The notes under the pieces are model-generated. The model did no database searches, had not been told where the DNA came from, and saw only the letters and a list, made by a program, of their open reading frames with translations. From Siphonodentalium dalli (taxonomy: Eukaryota; Mollusca; Scaphopoda; Gadilida; Siphonodentaliidae), in assembly GCA_032622095.1 (NCBI GenBank), contig CP136064.1, positions 115,308,004 to 115,372,003 of the forward strand: a DNA stretch of 64,000 nt, given 5' to 3'. The translations under genes were made by a program, and so were the position numbers. Within the stretch, counting starts at the first letter, position 1; the number at the start of each line of letters is the position of its first letter. Shown here in pieces: positions 55,201-57,330 of this stretch.

Positions 55201-56255
55201 TTTTTTTTTCAAATCAATGAGGGAGGGAGGGTTTTATTTTTATTTTTATTTTTTTCTGCGCATAGTAAGCATGGACAAAGATACCTTCCTCTGTCTAGTA
55301 ATAACCAGAAAGGTAGAGGGAACTGTTATGCATATAAACTCATTTAGTCTTATATCAAAATGACATTGTACTACCAGTGTATGACTGGGATTACCTAACA
55401 ATATATAATGCCCCTGACATTAACTACTGTTATTGTTGTCTAAAAACTGATACCTCCCCATTCTAATATGTGATCCTGAATTTAGTCCTGTGCCTTTCAA
55501 TTGTATAAAGTTACAATTAGTGTAAGTTGTTCACAATGACTAATTTTAAGAAGAGCATGAGGATCAGCTAATTATTTTCTTAATTGCAGTCATCTACTTC
55601 ATGTTGTAAGCCTGCAAGTCACTTTTTAACACATTACATGTTAGAGCTCAATGCACACTAATATTCAACACATATCTGCTATGGACATGTTGATAAAATA
55701 AAAAAAAAAAAATGTTTTTTTTTTTTTTTTCCAAATTTTTTTTTTTCGTAATTTTTTTGTCATAACATCAGGCATTGCAATAAAAAGGCCTAATGCGGCC
55801 CTTTTTATTCAATGCGGCGGGGCCTGAGAACCAAAACCTTTTTTTTTTTTGGCCAATAAATTATCAATATTAAAGTGTATTTAACTTTAATACAGATGCC
55901 ACTTACGATGGTGTGACCATAGCACCATTATTGAACCATGAGAGGACACTGTGCACCTCTAGACATAATTTGAGTATTAAATATGTCACTCATTTATGTG
56001 AGATATTATTTCATTTTTGATCCAATACGTTATATTAAACCCTGAACTCAAACTGAAGTTCTCAGATTACATGCCAGACTGAAGACAAAATTCCTGAGCC
56101 AGGAATAAAACCTGTGACCTCATCATCTGACTGATGATGAAATGATGATCACATCTACATAGACCTGACTATAATGAACTTATGGTGCTTTATCTATTTT
56201 CAGGCATAATGAGACTCCAGACAGCTTCAGTAGCATATTTGATGGAATATTTTAG
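4183..56255 (+). CDS. HFM1: HFM1/Mer3-type meiotic DNA helicase, 3' part of the gene (25 exons)
   Basis: HFM1 is a superfamily 2 helicase of the Ski2/Brr2-like group. It acts in the nucleus in meiotic prophase, unwinding recombination intermediates and promoting crossovers (ZMM pathway). The visible exons encode motif V ([11 protein letters not shown]), motif VI (QMIGRAGRP), the winged helix, a Sec63 domain (including RHPPFG), a Cys/His cluster, an acidic low-complexity tail and the C-terminus SIFDGIF. All 25 exons have AG/GT borders, and cumulative phase closes exactly at TAG 56253-56255, giving about 1106 residues here. The family is usually about 1400 residues; the start, the first RecA domain and motifs I-IV are upstream of the window. 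Introns range from about 0.37 to 6.6 kb and are packed with transposons. No frameshift or premature stop was seen, so the gene looks functional. Confidence 0.96.
4378..4605. repeat. Dispersed repeat shared with 36360-36475
   Basis: cagttgcttgtggctgttat, cgaacagatattcataaaa and gttagttgatagattccata match 36363-36470 nearly base for base. Family unknown; non-coding. Confidence 0.7.
5429..5514. repeat. Half copy of the palindromic TA MITE
   Basis: Contains only the right arm: atatttccgactaaatc, then acccataattctgctgtgg, ending GGGCATTACTG before TA. The left arm is missing. Confidence 0.8.
5535..5665. repeat. R2 MITE fragment
   Basis: aatattcagctaataagttc aacaag pairs with ttgttgaacttactgtcgg aacattcc, the central hairpin of the family. 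Confidence 0.65.
5855..9790. repeat. Satellite-like pearl core array (interrupted)
   Basis: About twenty degenerate units of 150-170 bp. Each carries gactaaatcctttggcaca, a ggtcggatcatcatgaaattt-like segment, agatgggaacgagtcatttt, and acatggccgccagcagccat cttgga. A gtccgtgcgtgcgtctgtg tract at about 5898 recalls the tetranucleotide arm of bivalve pearl elements. The array is interrupted by the hAT element at 6914-8050. A stray unit lies at 22800-22935. Confidence 0.8.
6914..8050. mobile_element. Non-autonomous hAT-type element, 1137 bp
   Basis: The left end is CAGGCCCCAAGCTAGGGG and the right end, reversed, is CAGGGCCCAAGCTAGGGG (17 of 18 identical). GTTGGATC is duplicated exactly at 6906-6913 and 8051-8058, the 8 bp expected of hAT. 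No transposase is seen. Near the right end is a self-complementary gggagaagtcacttctccc tract shared with the smaller copies at 34689 and 48727. It interrupts a satellite-like array. Confidence 0.92.
10066..10211 (+). CDS. HFM1: HFM1 exon 2 of window (helicase motifs V and VI)
   Basis: The exon completes an Ile codon and reads [20 protein letters not shown], then [10 protein letters not shown] at its end. Motif VI carries the arginine fingers that contact ATP across the cleft. The acceptor is ctatggacag and the donor cag|gtaata. This is the most diagnostic exon of the gene. Confidence 0.97.
10738..11650 (-). pseudogene. Penelope-like reverse transcriptase/GIY-YIG fragment, minus copy
   Basis: Read on the minus strand it contains [13 protein letters not shown], then [19 protein letters not shown], then [20 protein letters not shown] and VLEKVNG. 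These are the linker, a Cys-rich knuckle and a GIY-YIG endonuclease core (Y.VG.T.R). Stops and frameshifts interrupt it, so it cannot be functional. Confidence 0.8.
11671..12653 (+). pseudogene. Penelope-like reverse transcriptase/GIY-YIG fragment, plus copy
   Basis: An open stretch 11671-12036 reads [39 protein letters not shown] and ends DILVHPG. The frame breaks after this. The GIY-YIG part is open at 12393-12653 ([43 protein letters not shown]). A palindromic MITE (12163-12375) splits the Cys knuckle from the GIY-YIG core. Confidence 0.85.
12163..12375. mobile_element. Palindromic TA-flanked MITE, 213 bp
   Basis: Almost entirely one hairpin. CAGTAATGCTCTAAG at the left pairs with CTTAGGG-type GGGCATTACTG at the right, and the centre is AAGCTCTC-ggg-GAGAGCTT. 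TA dinucleotides at 12161-12162 and 12376-12377 fit a Tc1/mariner-type target duplication. Related copies are at 5429-5514, 36095-36181 and 61613-61778. Confidence 0.9.
13361..13408 (+). CDS. HFM1: HFM1 exon 3 of window
   Basis: A 48-base phase 0/0 exon reading [16 protein letters not shown]. It directly continues motif VI, as in family members where GRPQ is followed by FD.T..AVI. The acceptor is tattacag and the donor aag|gtgagt. Confidence 0.95.
13409..14481. other. HFM1 intron, nothing recognised
   Basis: Plain AT-rich intron. tTTAAAGCGACATGGCAATG near 13786 resembles the TTAA-element ends elsewhere, but no inverted partner was found. The next intron (14529-14899) also holds nothing I can name. 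Confidence 0.55.
14482..14528 (+). CDS. HFM1: HFM1 exon 4 of window
   Basis: A 47-base exon reading [15 protein letters not shown] and ending in phase 2. It corresponds to the segment where family members have Y..ML.....ESSL, at the junction with the winged helix. The acceptor is cattgacag and the donor gcag|gtacgc. Confidence 0.92.
14900..15033 (+). CDS. HFM1: HFM1 exon 5 of window (start of winged helix)
   Basis: The exon reads [20 protein letters not shown], then a [19 protein letters not shown] block. HLNAEI.L.TI is a signature of the winged-helix region in Mer3/Brr2-type helicases. The acceptor is ctgttgcag and the donor atg|gtatgc, in phase 1. Confidence 0.96.
15034..16013. other. HFM1 intron left of the hAT-like element
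   Basis: ggtcgttcatgacagggggt (about 15146) resembles ggggtcgttcataacgggt near 19965, right of the transposon, so a diverged repeat may flank it. No gene. Confidence 0.45.
16142..16200. repeat. Fragment of pogo-type element end inside the hAT-like element
   Basis: gggcctggggaataaacaac and aaggcatgggcggtcttata are the reverse complement of the right end of the pogo-type element (43213-43275), without its terminal CCGTATTCTCG. See findings. Confidence 0.72.
16435..18774 (+). CDS. hAT-like transposase with BED-type zinc finger, intact
   Basis: 779 residues, ATG to TAA, with no interruption, so the copy may be young or active. It is a predicted DNA-binding cut-and-paste transposase. BED-like finger: C32, C35, H52, H58 (KCVICAKTF...SHILSKRH). 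A Ser/Thr-rich linker covers about residues 71-105. Candidate catalytic residues are D188 (LLFDES), D254 (SMDGPNVN) and E633 (ASVERGFS). Accessory hAT motifs are C285/H288/H291 (GTCSLHTVH) and R343-W344 (PHRW). The C-terminus (about 690-775) is charged and coiled-coil-like, after the dimerisation region. The start follows the last upstream stop and lies about 415 bp from the left end. Codon use is less AT-rich than the surrounding intron, as expected for an inserted gene. Confidence 0.93.
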   Translation: MPGKCKFNVEWCKQTKYKQWLSPDQDIHSAKCVICAKTFTIAGMGEAALKSHILSKRHIDRSQKSNDISVFMNNATNATATTSTNSTSTSVSSTSRSPTVTPFVRTEEVVKSEILWTMKVVESHYSYNSSTHTAELFAKMFPDSNIAKSFSCGDRKTAYLTKYGLAPYFRQQMTSRLKDADTYVLLFDESLNSTLQNKQMDMHIRFMDTSTNLVSSSYFDSTFMGHGRADDCIKEFEHITHNLNLSQLLQISMDGPNVNLKFLKDFKTKVFTEHTDKTLVDIGTCSLHTVHNSFRAAMEQTEWELDSFLKCLFSLFKNSPARRDDYKDITAHDTFPLKFCPHRWVENTRVAERAIEILDDVSTFVTEVEGNKNYTTPTSKAFSTVKTHIKDPLLLAKLYFFVTLSKDVTPYLTMMQTDHPMIPFIADEYEDMTRTVMRRVIKPSALDSLKTKAELVSYKLAENDDDVLTYNKVELGFNTKRTLAEVNNGRLRITFKMDCRKALKVLTTRLLTKTPLSSVLCRNASCFSPRIIASDPAKCKSKLTRVLSVLVDNKRIAAKKCDDTIRQYDQFLTDAKKEHSAFKEFSYAKSTDKDKETRVDQFLIKFINSEKYPDLWCVLKMILVLSHGQASVERGFSVNSKILVENKKEETFCAERLVCDGIAREGGTKNIKINSSIIQYCKGARTKYENHLVYERMGKSDDKKRKAKVERMQEMTTAKKRLCADIACLEDSSDEAAKKLEETGHRDWLVKFNLYRQSIKEKQTKLEGVKNDIERLVKD
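18741..18843. terminator. Hairpin spanning the 3' end of the transposase gene
   Basis: CATTGAAAGATTGGT (18750-18764) is exactly complementary to 18819-18833. The complementarity extends outwards to about 24 bp with one mismatch, and a nested AAGATT/AATCTT stem lies inside. The stop codon is in the loop. It may act in 3' end formation or be a remnant of local inverted duplication. Confidence 0.6.
19584..20247. other. HFM1 intron right of the hAT-like element
   Basis: Holds 'ggtcg' rich sequence (19960-20060) with short imperfect repeats; no gene. Confidence 0.45.
20248..20267 (+). repeat. Poly-C tract of 20
   Basis: Uninterrupted run of 20 C; a second of 15 lies at 33606-33620. Length is prone to sequencing error. 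Confidence 0.85.
20490..21185. repeat. Pearl-like tandem core repeat
   Basis: About four units of roughly 150 bp with gatgataac (20683, 20830, about 21003), ttggtcatggtccaatgat and 'tttcttgatatttgg'. No gene. A related unit lies in 37680-38045. Confidence 0.7.
21280..21545. mobile_element. R2 MITE copy
   Basis: Holds the central hairpin (aggaaatgttcaaataataa...ttattgtctgaacatttcc), then gaataatagaccattccaat, and ends gggagaatccattcagtata...aagggTTAA. No coding. It lies about 90 bp upstream of HFM1 exon 6. Confidence 0.7.
21633..21680 (+). CDS. HFM1: HFM1 exon 6 of window (winged helix)
   Basis: The first two bases complete Gly and the exon reads [15 protein letters not shown]. It lies 6.6 kb from the previous exon, the longest intron in the window, which holds an entire hAT-like transposon. 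The acceptor is tctttacag and the donor agg|gtgagt. Confidence 0.93.
21800..22025 (+). repeat. Dispersed repeat 'D3', copy 1
   Basis: ggttttatttttatttttt, catagtaaacatgggttat, tgtagggagaactttgtaat and gacattgtactacc recur at 55195-55410 (same strand) and 45840-46062 (opposite strand). The rarity of these shared blocks suggests one family, probably a degenerate DNA element. Confidence 0.7.
22026..23314. other. HFM1 intron with a GGACC-rich patch
   Basis: 22270-22400 has many GGACC/GGTCC words (ggtccatggtccagggctgg, ccttggaccggtccacc). One satellite unit lies at 22800. No gene. Confidence 0.5.
22800..22935. repeat. Single unit of the 5.9-9.8 kb satellite-like repeat
   Basis: Shows gattttactctttgcgtgac, cggcacaccctacagg and caccaaacttcatatggatc, the same blocks as the main array. 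Confidence 0.8.
23315..23398 (+). CDS. HFM1: HFM1 exon 7 of window (winged helix end)
   Basis: Reads [20 protein letters not shown] and then AFDIKAT. The pattern of a helix, a short loop and 'G.I..D' matches the end of the winged helix before the Sec63 domain. The acceptor is tgacttacag and the donor cag|gtatct. Confidence 0.94.
23787..23878 (+). CDS. HFM1: HFM1 exon 8 of window (start of Sec63 domain)
   Basis: Reads [20 protein letters not shown] and ends DSMQDM. 'G.LMA.Y.I.F.T...' marks entry to the Sec63 domain in this family. The acceptor is cttttcaag and the donor atg|gtatgt. Confidence 0.94.
24334..24440 (+). CDS. HFM1: HFM1 exon 9 of window (Sec63 domain)
   Basis: Reads [20 protein letters not shown], then a [16 protein letters not shown] block. 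'EF.DI.LR..EK..LN.LN' is strongly conserved in HFM1. The acceptor is gtttaag and the donor cag|gtaaac. Confidence 0.96.
25016..25063 (+). CDS. HFM1: HFM1 exon 10 of window (Sec63 domain)
   Basis: A 48-base exon reading [15 protein letters not shown], matching the '.G.IKT.EMKVN' strand of the family. Borders are ttttcag and ctg|gtaatt, phase 2/2. Confidence 0.93.
25080..25430. mobile_element. R2 MITE copy
   Basis: Same layout as 21280-21545: actcattgacgagtagttcc, gttcagataataagttcaac, then cctccagatgaataatagac and gggacaatccactcagta. Confidence 0.7.
25437..25637. mobile_element. R2 MITE copy with TTAACCCC/GGGTTA ends
   Basis: Begins TTAACCCCTTGATGAATATT and ends actgaatgggagaatccatt, cagtattgaaagggtta. 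It suggests a TTAA target and CCCTTT-type termini, as in piggyBac-like MITEs. Confidence 0.7.
25933..26030 (+). CDS. HFM1: HFM1 exon 11 of window (Sec63 domain)
   Basis: Reads [20 protein letters not shown] and then [10 protein letters not shown]. 'LIQAQ.G...I.DF.L.QD...IFR.G.R..R' is a family hallmark in the helix-hairpin region of the Sec63 fold. Borders are tattttag and gat|gtgagt. Confidence 0.96.
26031..28141. other. Two HFM1 introns, nothing firmly recognised
   Basis: 26031-26982 and 27112-28141 flank exon 12. A short perfect stem GGTAAAAC/GTTTTACC (minus strand near 27640-27665) carries GGTTCAA but does not fold as a full tRNA. Confidence 0.5.
26983..27111 (+). CDS. HFM1: HFM1 exon 12 of window (Sec63 domain helices)
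   Basis: Reads [20 protein letters not shown], then [20 protein letters not shown]. 'L..AK.F..KLW..S.....QL..IG' is the matching helical block of the family. Borders are atttgtcag and ttg|gtgagc. Confidence 0.95.
28142..28227 (+). CDS. HFM1: HFM1 exon 13 of window (weak donor)
   Basis: Reads [20 protein letters not shown] and ends NPRELEM. The frame joins to IVNRHPPFG in the next exon only if the donor is atg|gttcgt. That is a non-consensus 5' splice site: T at +3, C at +4. Confidence 0.93.
28540..28660 (-). repeat. R2 MITE end, minus orientation
   Basis: tggattctcccatacagta, then ggtctattattcatctggag and gacaggttata are the inverted 3' part of the family. Confidence 0.7.
28668..29013. mobile_element. 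Probable MITE with inverted repeats of about 34 bp
   Basis: ggggatttgatgcaaatct...ggagcaaaagtta (28668-28701) is inverted at 28979-29013 with a few differences. A target duplication is not clear. Non-coding. Confidence 0.6.
29133..29290. repeat. Short tandem repeat of about 68 bp, 2.3 copies
   Basis: cctggctcagctgtt, ctcgccacagagactgaaa; then cttggctcagctgtt, ctcgccatagagactgat; then a partial tgggatcagctg. Confidence 0.75.
29691..32045. repeat. 34-bp minisatellite, about 69 units
   Basis: Core unit of 34 bp: GATGTAATACTAATAGCC followed by ATTGAGCATAATGTAA. Units vary at three linked places: AATGTAAG, AATGCAAG or TATGCGAG; TAATAGCC or TAAGAGCC; and GCAT, AGAGT-type, GCGT or GTGT. Edge units (from 29691 and after about 31920) are more diverged than the middle, as expected for unequal exchange. 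It lies in an HFM1 intron, 296 bp before exon 14. The period is not a multiple of three and it is not coding. One unit near 30490 is truncated. Confidence 0.97.
32342..32425 (+). CDS. HFM1: HFM1 exon 14 of window (RHPPFG block)
   Basis: Reads [20 protein letters not shown] and then [15 protein letters not shown] is among the most conserved strings of Mer3-type Sec63 domains. Borders are ctctttcag and cag|gtaaag. The exon follows the 34-bp minisatellite by about 300 bp. Confidence 0.97.
32895..33060 (-). repeat. R2 MITE fragment, minus orientation
   Basis: aaccctttaattactaaatg, cctattatttatcgggagg and tgactcctattcattagtag match the inverted family sequence. Confidence 0.65.
33061..33639. other. 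HFM1 intron with possible SINE-like segment
   Basis: caagagtcgcacagcgacgg, catttatcccatcgggtcgc and taagacc (33168-33220) has the look of a mollusc dispersed repeat, but I cannot name it from one copy. Poly-C at 33606. Confidence 0.4.
33640..34345. repeat. Pearl-like element with three cores of about 185 bp
   Basis: A tccgtccatccatcacac tract is followed by three copies beginning gtaccttcatgg (33726, 33910, 34101), each with gtgcaacatgtatatagatg. It ends cgggggacactgtggtcggc. Confidence 0.8.
34689..35037. mobile_element. Small hAT MITE, 349 bp
   Basis: Starts CAGGGACCCGCC and ends CTGGTGCTG-type. Flanked by GTTTTGTAA at 34680-34688 and 35038-35046, an 8-9 bp duplication. It shares the 'agaagtcacttctcc' and 'agggagaagtggctc' blocks with 48727-49083 and with the 1.1-kb element at 6914. 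Confidence 0.85.
35088..35875. repeat. Pearl-like element with cores of about 170 bp
   Basis: cccccgcaacgaagttaggg, then gtccgtccgtcgtctgtccg, then cores carrying accatgggaacctgtgcacc at intervals of about 170 bp (35232, 35402, 35573). It ends ggtatccgtagtcccattgg...cctctagttt, 9 bp before HFM1 exon 15. Confidence 0.8.
35885..36045 (+). CDS. HFM1: HFM1 exon 15 of window (FN3-like part of Sec63)
   Basis: Reads [20 protein letters not shown], then a [19 protein letters not shown] block, in line with the family's beta-strand 'VLIIGD.DN.V.....' segment. Borders are atctatag and cag|gtactt. Confidence 0.95.
36095..36181. repeat. Half copy of the palindromic TA MITE
   Basis: Starts at the hairpin centre (gagagctttccgatgaa) and runs through ccgtgg-type ctgctgtggttaaggagtc. 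Both termini are lost. Confidence 0.8.
36360..36474. repeat. Dispersed repeat shared with 4378-4605
   Basis: cagttgcatgtggccattat, agaacaggtatccataaaa and gttagttgatagatttcatg. Directly abuts the pearl-like element at 36475. Confidence 0.7.
36475..36965. repeat. Pearl-like element, sister of 1940-2500
   Basis: ttgtcccccgacattcc, then gtaatgaccctcgtccgtcc, two core units with caaccagcatgggaacctgc, and an end at cttcgttgggaca...ccttttattttt. The position of the poly-G run in the sister copy is a short GGG here. Confidence 0.75.
37512..37607. repeat. Hairpin, arms of about 42 bp
   Basis: gttggatattctgggatttg agcatg and aacagtttgtgaac at left pair imperfectly with the complement at 37565-37607. 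Confidence 0.65.
37680..38045. repeat. Pearl-like core fragment
   Basis: Two degenerate cores with gatgataacttta, ttgatatttggtacgtgg and a gggggacacgttgtcggcg end that matches the 3' end of 33640-34345. Confidence 0.65.
38323..38426 (+). CDS. HFM1: HFM1 exon 16 of window (Sec63 end)
   Basis: Reads [20 protein letters not shown] and ends [10 protein letters not shown]. This is the '.D.ILL..G.W.....V..A...E.L.I.LIS.E.VG' beta region. Borders are tttctag and ggg|gtatgt. Confidence 0.94.
38912..40342. mobile_element. TA-flanked element of 1431 bp nested in the pogo element
   Basis: CCGTACTGACCCG at the left is exactly inverted at the right, with TA at 38910-38911 and 40343-40344. Subterminal 'gtgggcttaaaca/cccg' motifs occur near both ends. 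No transposase recognised. Superfamily uncertain; Tc1/mariner/pogo is favoured by the TA. Confidence 0.82.
40568..40720 (+). pseudogene. CENP-B-type HTH remnant of a pogo transposase
   Basis: In overlapping frames it reads [10 protein letters not shown] and then, after a one-base shift, ESTPKPT[24 protein letters not shown]. This is the helix-turn-helix of pogo/Tigger transposases, dead through a frameshift and an in-frame TAG. Confidence 0.7.
40956..41807. other. HFM1 intron, part of a pearl-like repeat
   Basis: 41490-41807 contains a direct duplication of atttttagagcattccatc and sequence shared with 12903-13260 and 10440-10560. Otherwise no features. Confidence 0.5.
42311..43291. mobile_element. 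Pogo-type TA element, 981 bp, non-autonomous
   Basis: CGTATTCTCGCGGGTATAAG at the left is exactly inverted at the right end. TA at 42309-42310 and 43292-43293 is the target duplication. Inside are a duplicated block of about 170 bp (42460-42560 and 42630-42730) and a short open frame for a transposase DNA-binding domain. The empty site is known from sister pearl copies (ttcgactta|gaa), which confirms the borders. Confidence 0.92.
42989..43195 (+). pseudogene. Helix-turn-helix N-terminus of a pogo-like transposase
   Basis: [20 protein letters not shown], then [20 protein letters not shown], ending near DYAKY. This is a Brinker/pogo-type DNA-binding helix-turn-helix of about 50 residues. After it the frame runs into the element's terminal repeat, so no DDE domain is present. 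Alone it could bind the element's ends at most. Confidence 0.75.
43760..43833 (+). CDS. HFM1: HFM1 exon 17 of window (last Sec63 strand)
   Basis: Reads [20 protein letters not shown]. It follows the conserved 'S.E.VGLD' turn across the junction. Borders are gtttacag and cat|gtaaat. Family similarity fades after this exon. Confidence 0.92.
43992..44328. mobile_element. TTAA MITE, 337 bp
   Basis: Left end CCTCTTCGCTGCTATGA; right end reversed CTTCTTTGCTGCCATATGA; TTAA at 43988-43991 and 44329-44332. PiggyBac-like by target site. No coding. Confidence 0.75.
44333..45112. other. HFM1 intron, nothing recognised
   Basis: No exon or repeat could be identified. Confidence 0.5.
45113..46580. repeat. 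Possible degenerate hAT-like element sharing end style with 16020
   Basis: Starts CAGGGTTCTCGTGGGCCTTG, and ends with repeats of 'ccttgaaa/ttgaattc' (46485-46580), like the gtgcttgaatt repeats at the ends of the 16020 element. No clear target duplication; a D3 repeat lies inside. Confidence 0.35.
45840..46062 (-). repeat. Dispersed repeat 'D3', copy 2
   Basis: Reverse complement of the family: gataatccctatgtcatata, aaagttccctctacattttc, gatccatgtttac and ccctccctcattgattcag. Confidence 0.7.
46665..46728 (+). CDS. HFM1: HFM1 exon 18 of window (linker)
   Basis: Polar, Gln/Asn/Lys-rich linker reading [20 protein letters not shown]. It has no domain. It is supported by clean borders (atttacag, tga|gtgagt) and by phase continuity between the Sec63 end and the Cys/His exon. 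Confidence 0.85.
46729..47573. other. HFM1 intron, nothing recognised
   Basis: Short 'gtgatacc' direct repeats near 46864-46890 only. Confidence 0.5.
47574..47749 (+). CDS. HFM1: HFM1 exon 19 of window (Cys/His zinc-binding cluster)
   Basis: Contains [17 protein letters not shown], a C-x-H-x-C-x5-C-x-H-x-CC cluster near the exon start. A similar short Cys/His cluster follows the Sec63 domain in vertebrate HFM1 (from memory) and may bind zinc. The rest is polar. Borders are ttctaccag and aag|gtagat. Confidence 0.93.
47960..48590. repeat. Pearl-like element, degenerate
   Basis: ctccgtacatccgtccattc, then cores with gtgtaatcaactcctccca and caacatgtatatgga. It ends ggggaagtgtggtcgccgacc. Same family as 33640-34345. 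Confidence 0.7.
48727..49083. mobile_element. Small hAT MITE, 357 bp, second copy
   Basis: Highly similar to 34689-35037 across its length (caccccaacatca, gggagaagtggctcatttta, cgctctctaggct). Flanks TGTTTCAG (48719-48726) and TGATTCAG (49084-49091) match at 7 of 8 positions, an eroded 8-bp duplication. Confidence 0.83.
49167..49419 (+). CDS. HFM1: HFM1 exon 20 of window (disordered tail)
   Basis: Acidic, Gly/Pro/Tyr-rich tail with an imperfect tandem duplication [10 protein letters not shown] / [10 protein letters not shown]. It ends in a [11 protein letters not shown] helix-like stretch. Borders are ctttcag and cag|gtatag. No domain recognised. Confidence 0.87.
49532..49765. repeat. Pearl-like 5' fragment with hairpin
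   Basis: gtcccccgaaaatgtttttcggggacc forms a short hairpin, followed by ggcccgtccgtccatctgag and one core (gataactttagttttagata). Truncated. Confidence 0.7.
49766..51205. other. HFM1 introns around exon 21, nothing else recognised
   Basis: AT-rich, no repeat named, apart from exon 21 at 50583-50886. Confidence 0.5.
50583..50886 (+). CDS. HFM1: HFM1 exon 21 of window (acidic disordered tail)
   Basis: Asp/Asn/Ser-rich sequence with many acidic residues (for example [18 protein letters not shown]). Borders are atttatag and aag|gtatgc, in phase 1/2. The acidic composition matches the poorly conserved tail of the family. Confidence 0.87.
51210..51409. mobile_element. TTAA MITE, 200 bp, abutting the exon 22 acceptor
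   Basis: AGGCCCACTTAATTTTC at the left is inverted as AGGCCCATTTCATTTTC at the right. TTAA at 51206-51209 and 51410-51413 is the target duplication. Ends starting AGG with TTAA fit Kolobok-type elements. Its right end lies 17 bp before the HFM1 exon. Confidence 0.88.
51427..52167 (+). CDS. HFM1: HFM1 exon 22 of window (largest exon, tandem-repeat tail)
   Basis: 741 bases in one open frame. The first half is acidic. The middle (51739-52068) holds about eight degenerate copies of a 12-17 residue unit with consensus like [13 protein letters not shown]. The end is basic ([20 protein letters not shown]). It has no known domain and is probably disordered. The exon is bracketed by two TTAA-flanked MITEs. 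Borders are cattttcag-like ttttcag and aag|gtatta. Confidence 0.9.
51739..52068 (+). repeat. HFM1: Coding tandem repeat inside HFM1 exon 22
   Basis: About eight degenerate units of 36-51 bases keeping frame. Peptide versions include [38 protein letters not shown] and [13 protein letters not shown]. Units alternate acid (DDD) and basic (KHK) parts with a conserved Tyr. Confidence 0.88.
52191..52388. mobile_element. Palindromic TTAA MITE, 198 bp, just after exon 22
   Basis: CCCTTTCAGTGCCAAGTGC at the left is inverted at the right; nearly the whole element pairs (tgatcatttttcaaatttat with its complement). TTAA at 52187-52190 and 52389-52392. CCCTTT ends with TTAA fit piggyBac-type MITEs. Starts 23 bp after the exon 22 end. 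An R2 fragment follows to about 52470. Confidence 0.9.
52771..52834 (+). CDS. HFM1: HFM1 exon 23 of window
   Basis: A charged linker reading [20 protein letters not shown]. Supported by strong borders (atttttcag, cag|gtatga) and exact phase fit between the large exon and the next. Confidence 0.85.
53320..53393 (+). CDS. HFM1: HFM1 exon 24 of window
   Basis: Reads [20 protein letters not shown] and then RRKQ. Borders are acatgcag and act|gtaagt. It joins in phase 2 to the terminal exon. Confidence 0.87.
54205..54292. repeat. Fragment of the hAT MITE right end
   Basis: Resembles 7925-8020: cccta-ttttaacatgaagtc, tgaagtctccctgaattctt and cagagggagaagt. Truncated, without recognisable termini. 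Confidence 0.65.
54600..54888. mobile_element. Long foldback, probable MITE
   Basis: 54728-54779 pairs with 54836-54888 over about 52 bp with two mismatches and one indel (ttatacaatgttgtgtacag at the outer end, ccaggttgtgg at the inner). Inner arms carry aagtcctattggac / gtccaatatgacttt. An adjacent smaller hairpin (54621-54658) repeats AAGTCATATTGGA, so the element may begin near 54600. Confidence 0.75.
55195..55412 (+). repeat. Dispersed repeat 'D3', copy 3
   Basis: aatcaatgagggagggaggg, gcatagtaagcatggacaa, aggtagagggaactgttatg and ctgggattacctaacaatat. Confidence 0.72.
55413..56203. other. Last HFM1 intron, A/T homopolymer patch
   Basis: 55699-55750 is a poly-A/poly-T patch. 55765-55810 contains a small hairpin (gcattgcaataaaaagg / cctttttattcaatgc). 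Confidence 0.55.
56204..56255 (+). CDS. HFM1: HFM1 terminal exon (SIFDGIF tail, stop)
   Basis: Reads [16 protein letters not shown] and ends at TAG 56253-56255. From memory, vertebrate HFM1 ends in a closely similar IFDGIF tail, so this short motif anchors the 3' end and suggests a conserved docking motif. The acceptor is ctattttcag. Confidence 0.95.
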
Positions 56256-57190
56256 AAATGACTATGATCAGAGGATCAACTATACAGAATTTAGTCATTT
56301 TTAATTGGTGGAATAGTTTTCAATGCAGATGTATCAGACAACTGGCTAAAGTATAGACCATTTACTGTGATAATCATGAACAATTACGTTTACTTATTCA
56401 ATTTTCAAGGAATAGAAGACAACTGTGATATTATTTTTATTGTTATTTTCCTTCATATATCTAGTTATGAAATTATATGAGATAAAACTGTTGTAGTGAT
56501 GTTTTTCTCTATGGAAATAAGGGTATTGAACTTGCATAGCATGTCAATGAATTTTGAGGCCAAAAGTGTTGTTTAGTCTGCAGGGATGATACAAGGATAT
56601 CAGTACCATATCACAATATGCAGAAGAAAAAATCCTGCAAGAAAAGCTGAATGCATTTGTTTTTCTGGATCCTAATTTTTTTATCAAATTTGGTAACAAG
56701 AGGCCGATCATGATCAGCAGATGTTTAACCCATACAGATAATCTCAAAGTAATTTACCAGAAAAATGGGGTGATACCCCAGTCATGACAGCAGTATTACC
56801 GGTAGTATACGATATCCACAGCGGTATCGAGACGGTCACTGCAGTGGAGTTATGGTACCATGCGGTCATGATATCGAGGTCGTCACATAAAAAATTTGAA
56901 GAAAATAATACATCCGTCAGGATCTCATTAAGGAATGTCTATCTCTTTGTAAACATGTGTTATATAGTTACTGGGGTATAAAATATTAGATATGAATTGA
57001 AGACCCGTCTGGAAATGTTTCTATCTTCTTAATATTGATTATATTTTTAATATTTTCTGCTCTAAAATGTGTGGTTGTTTAGCTAATGAACAATAGTGAT
57101 TACTGTTAACAGAGACTAGAAATTTTATTGTGTAATTTTGTCACAAATAAACGTTAATTAGACTCATTGCTTATAACTATGTAATAAAAC
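56256..57190 (+). promoter_or_regulatory. Probable HFM1 3' UTR with poly(A) signals
   Basis: No coding signal after the HFM1 stop. AATAAA hexamers occur at 57146-57151 and 57183-57188, with further copies near 57297. I infer a 3' UTR of about 0.9 kb; the exact cleavage site cannot be set without transcripts. Confidence 0.45.
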
Positions 57191-57330
57191 AATACAAACA
57201 ATCAATCTGGGACATTTGACATTCGGAGCATAGCTATGGGAACAACCTAATGATCTCTATCGCTATATGGTACAGCCTGAATGATCAGTTCTAAAAATAA
57301 AACAATAAAGTGATAAAGTGTCCCATTTAA

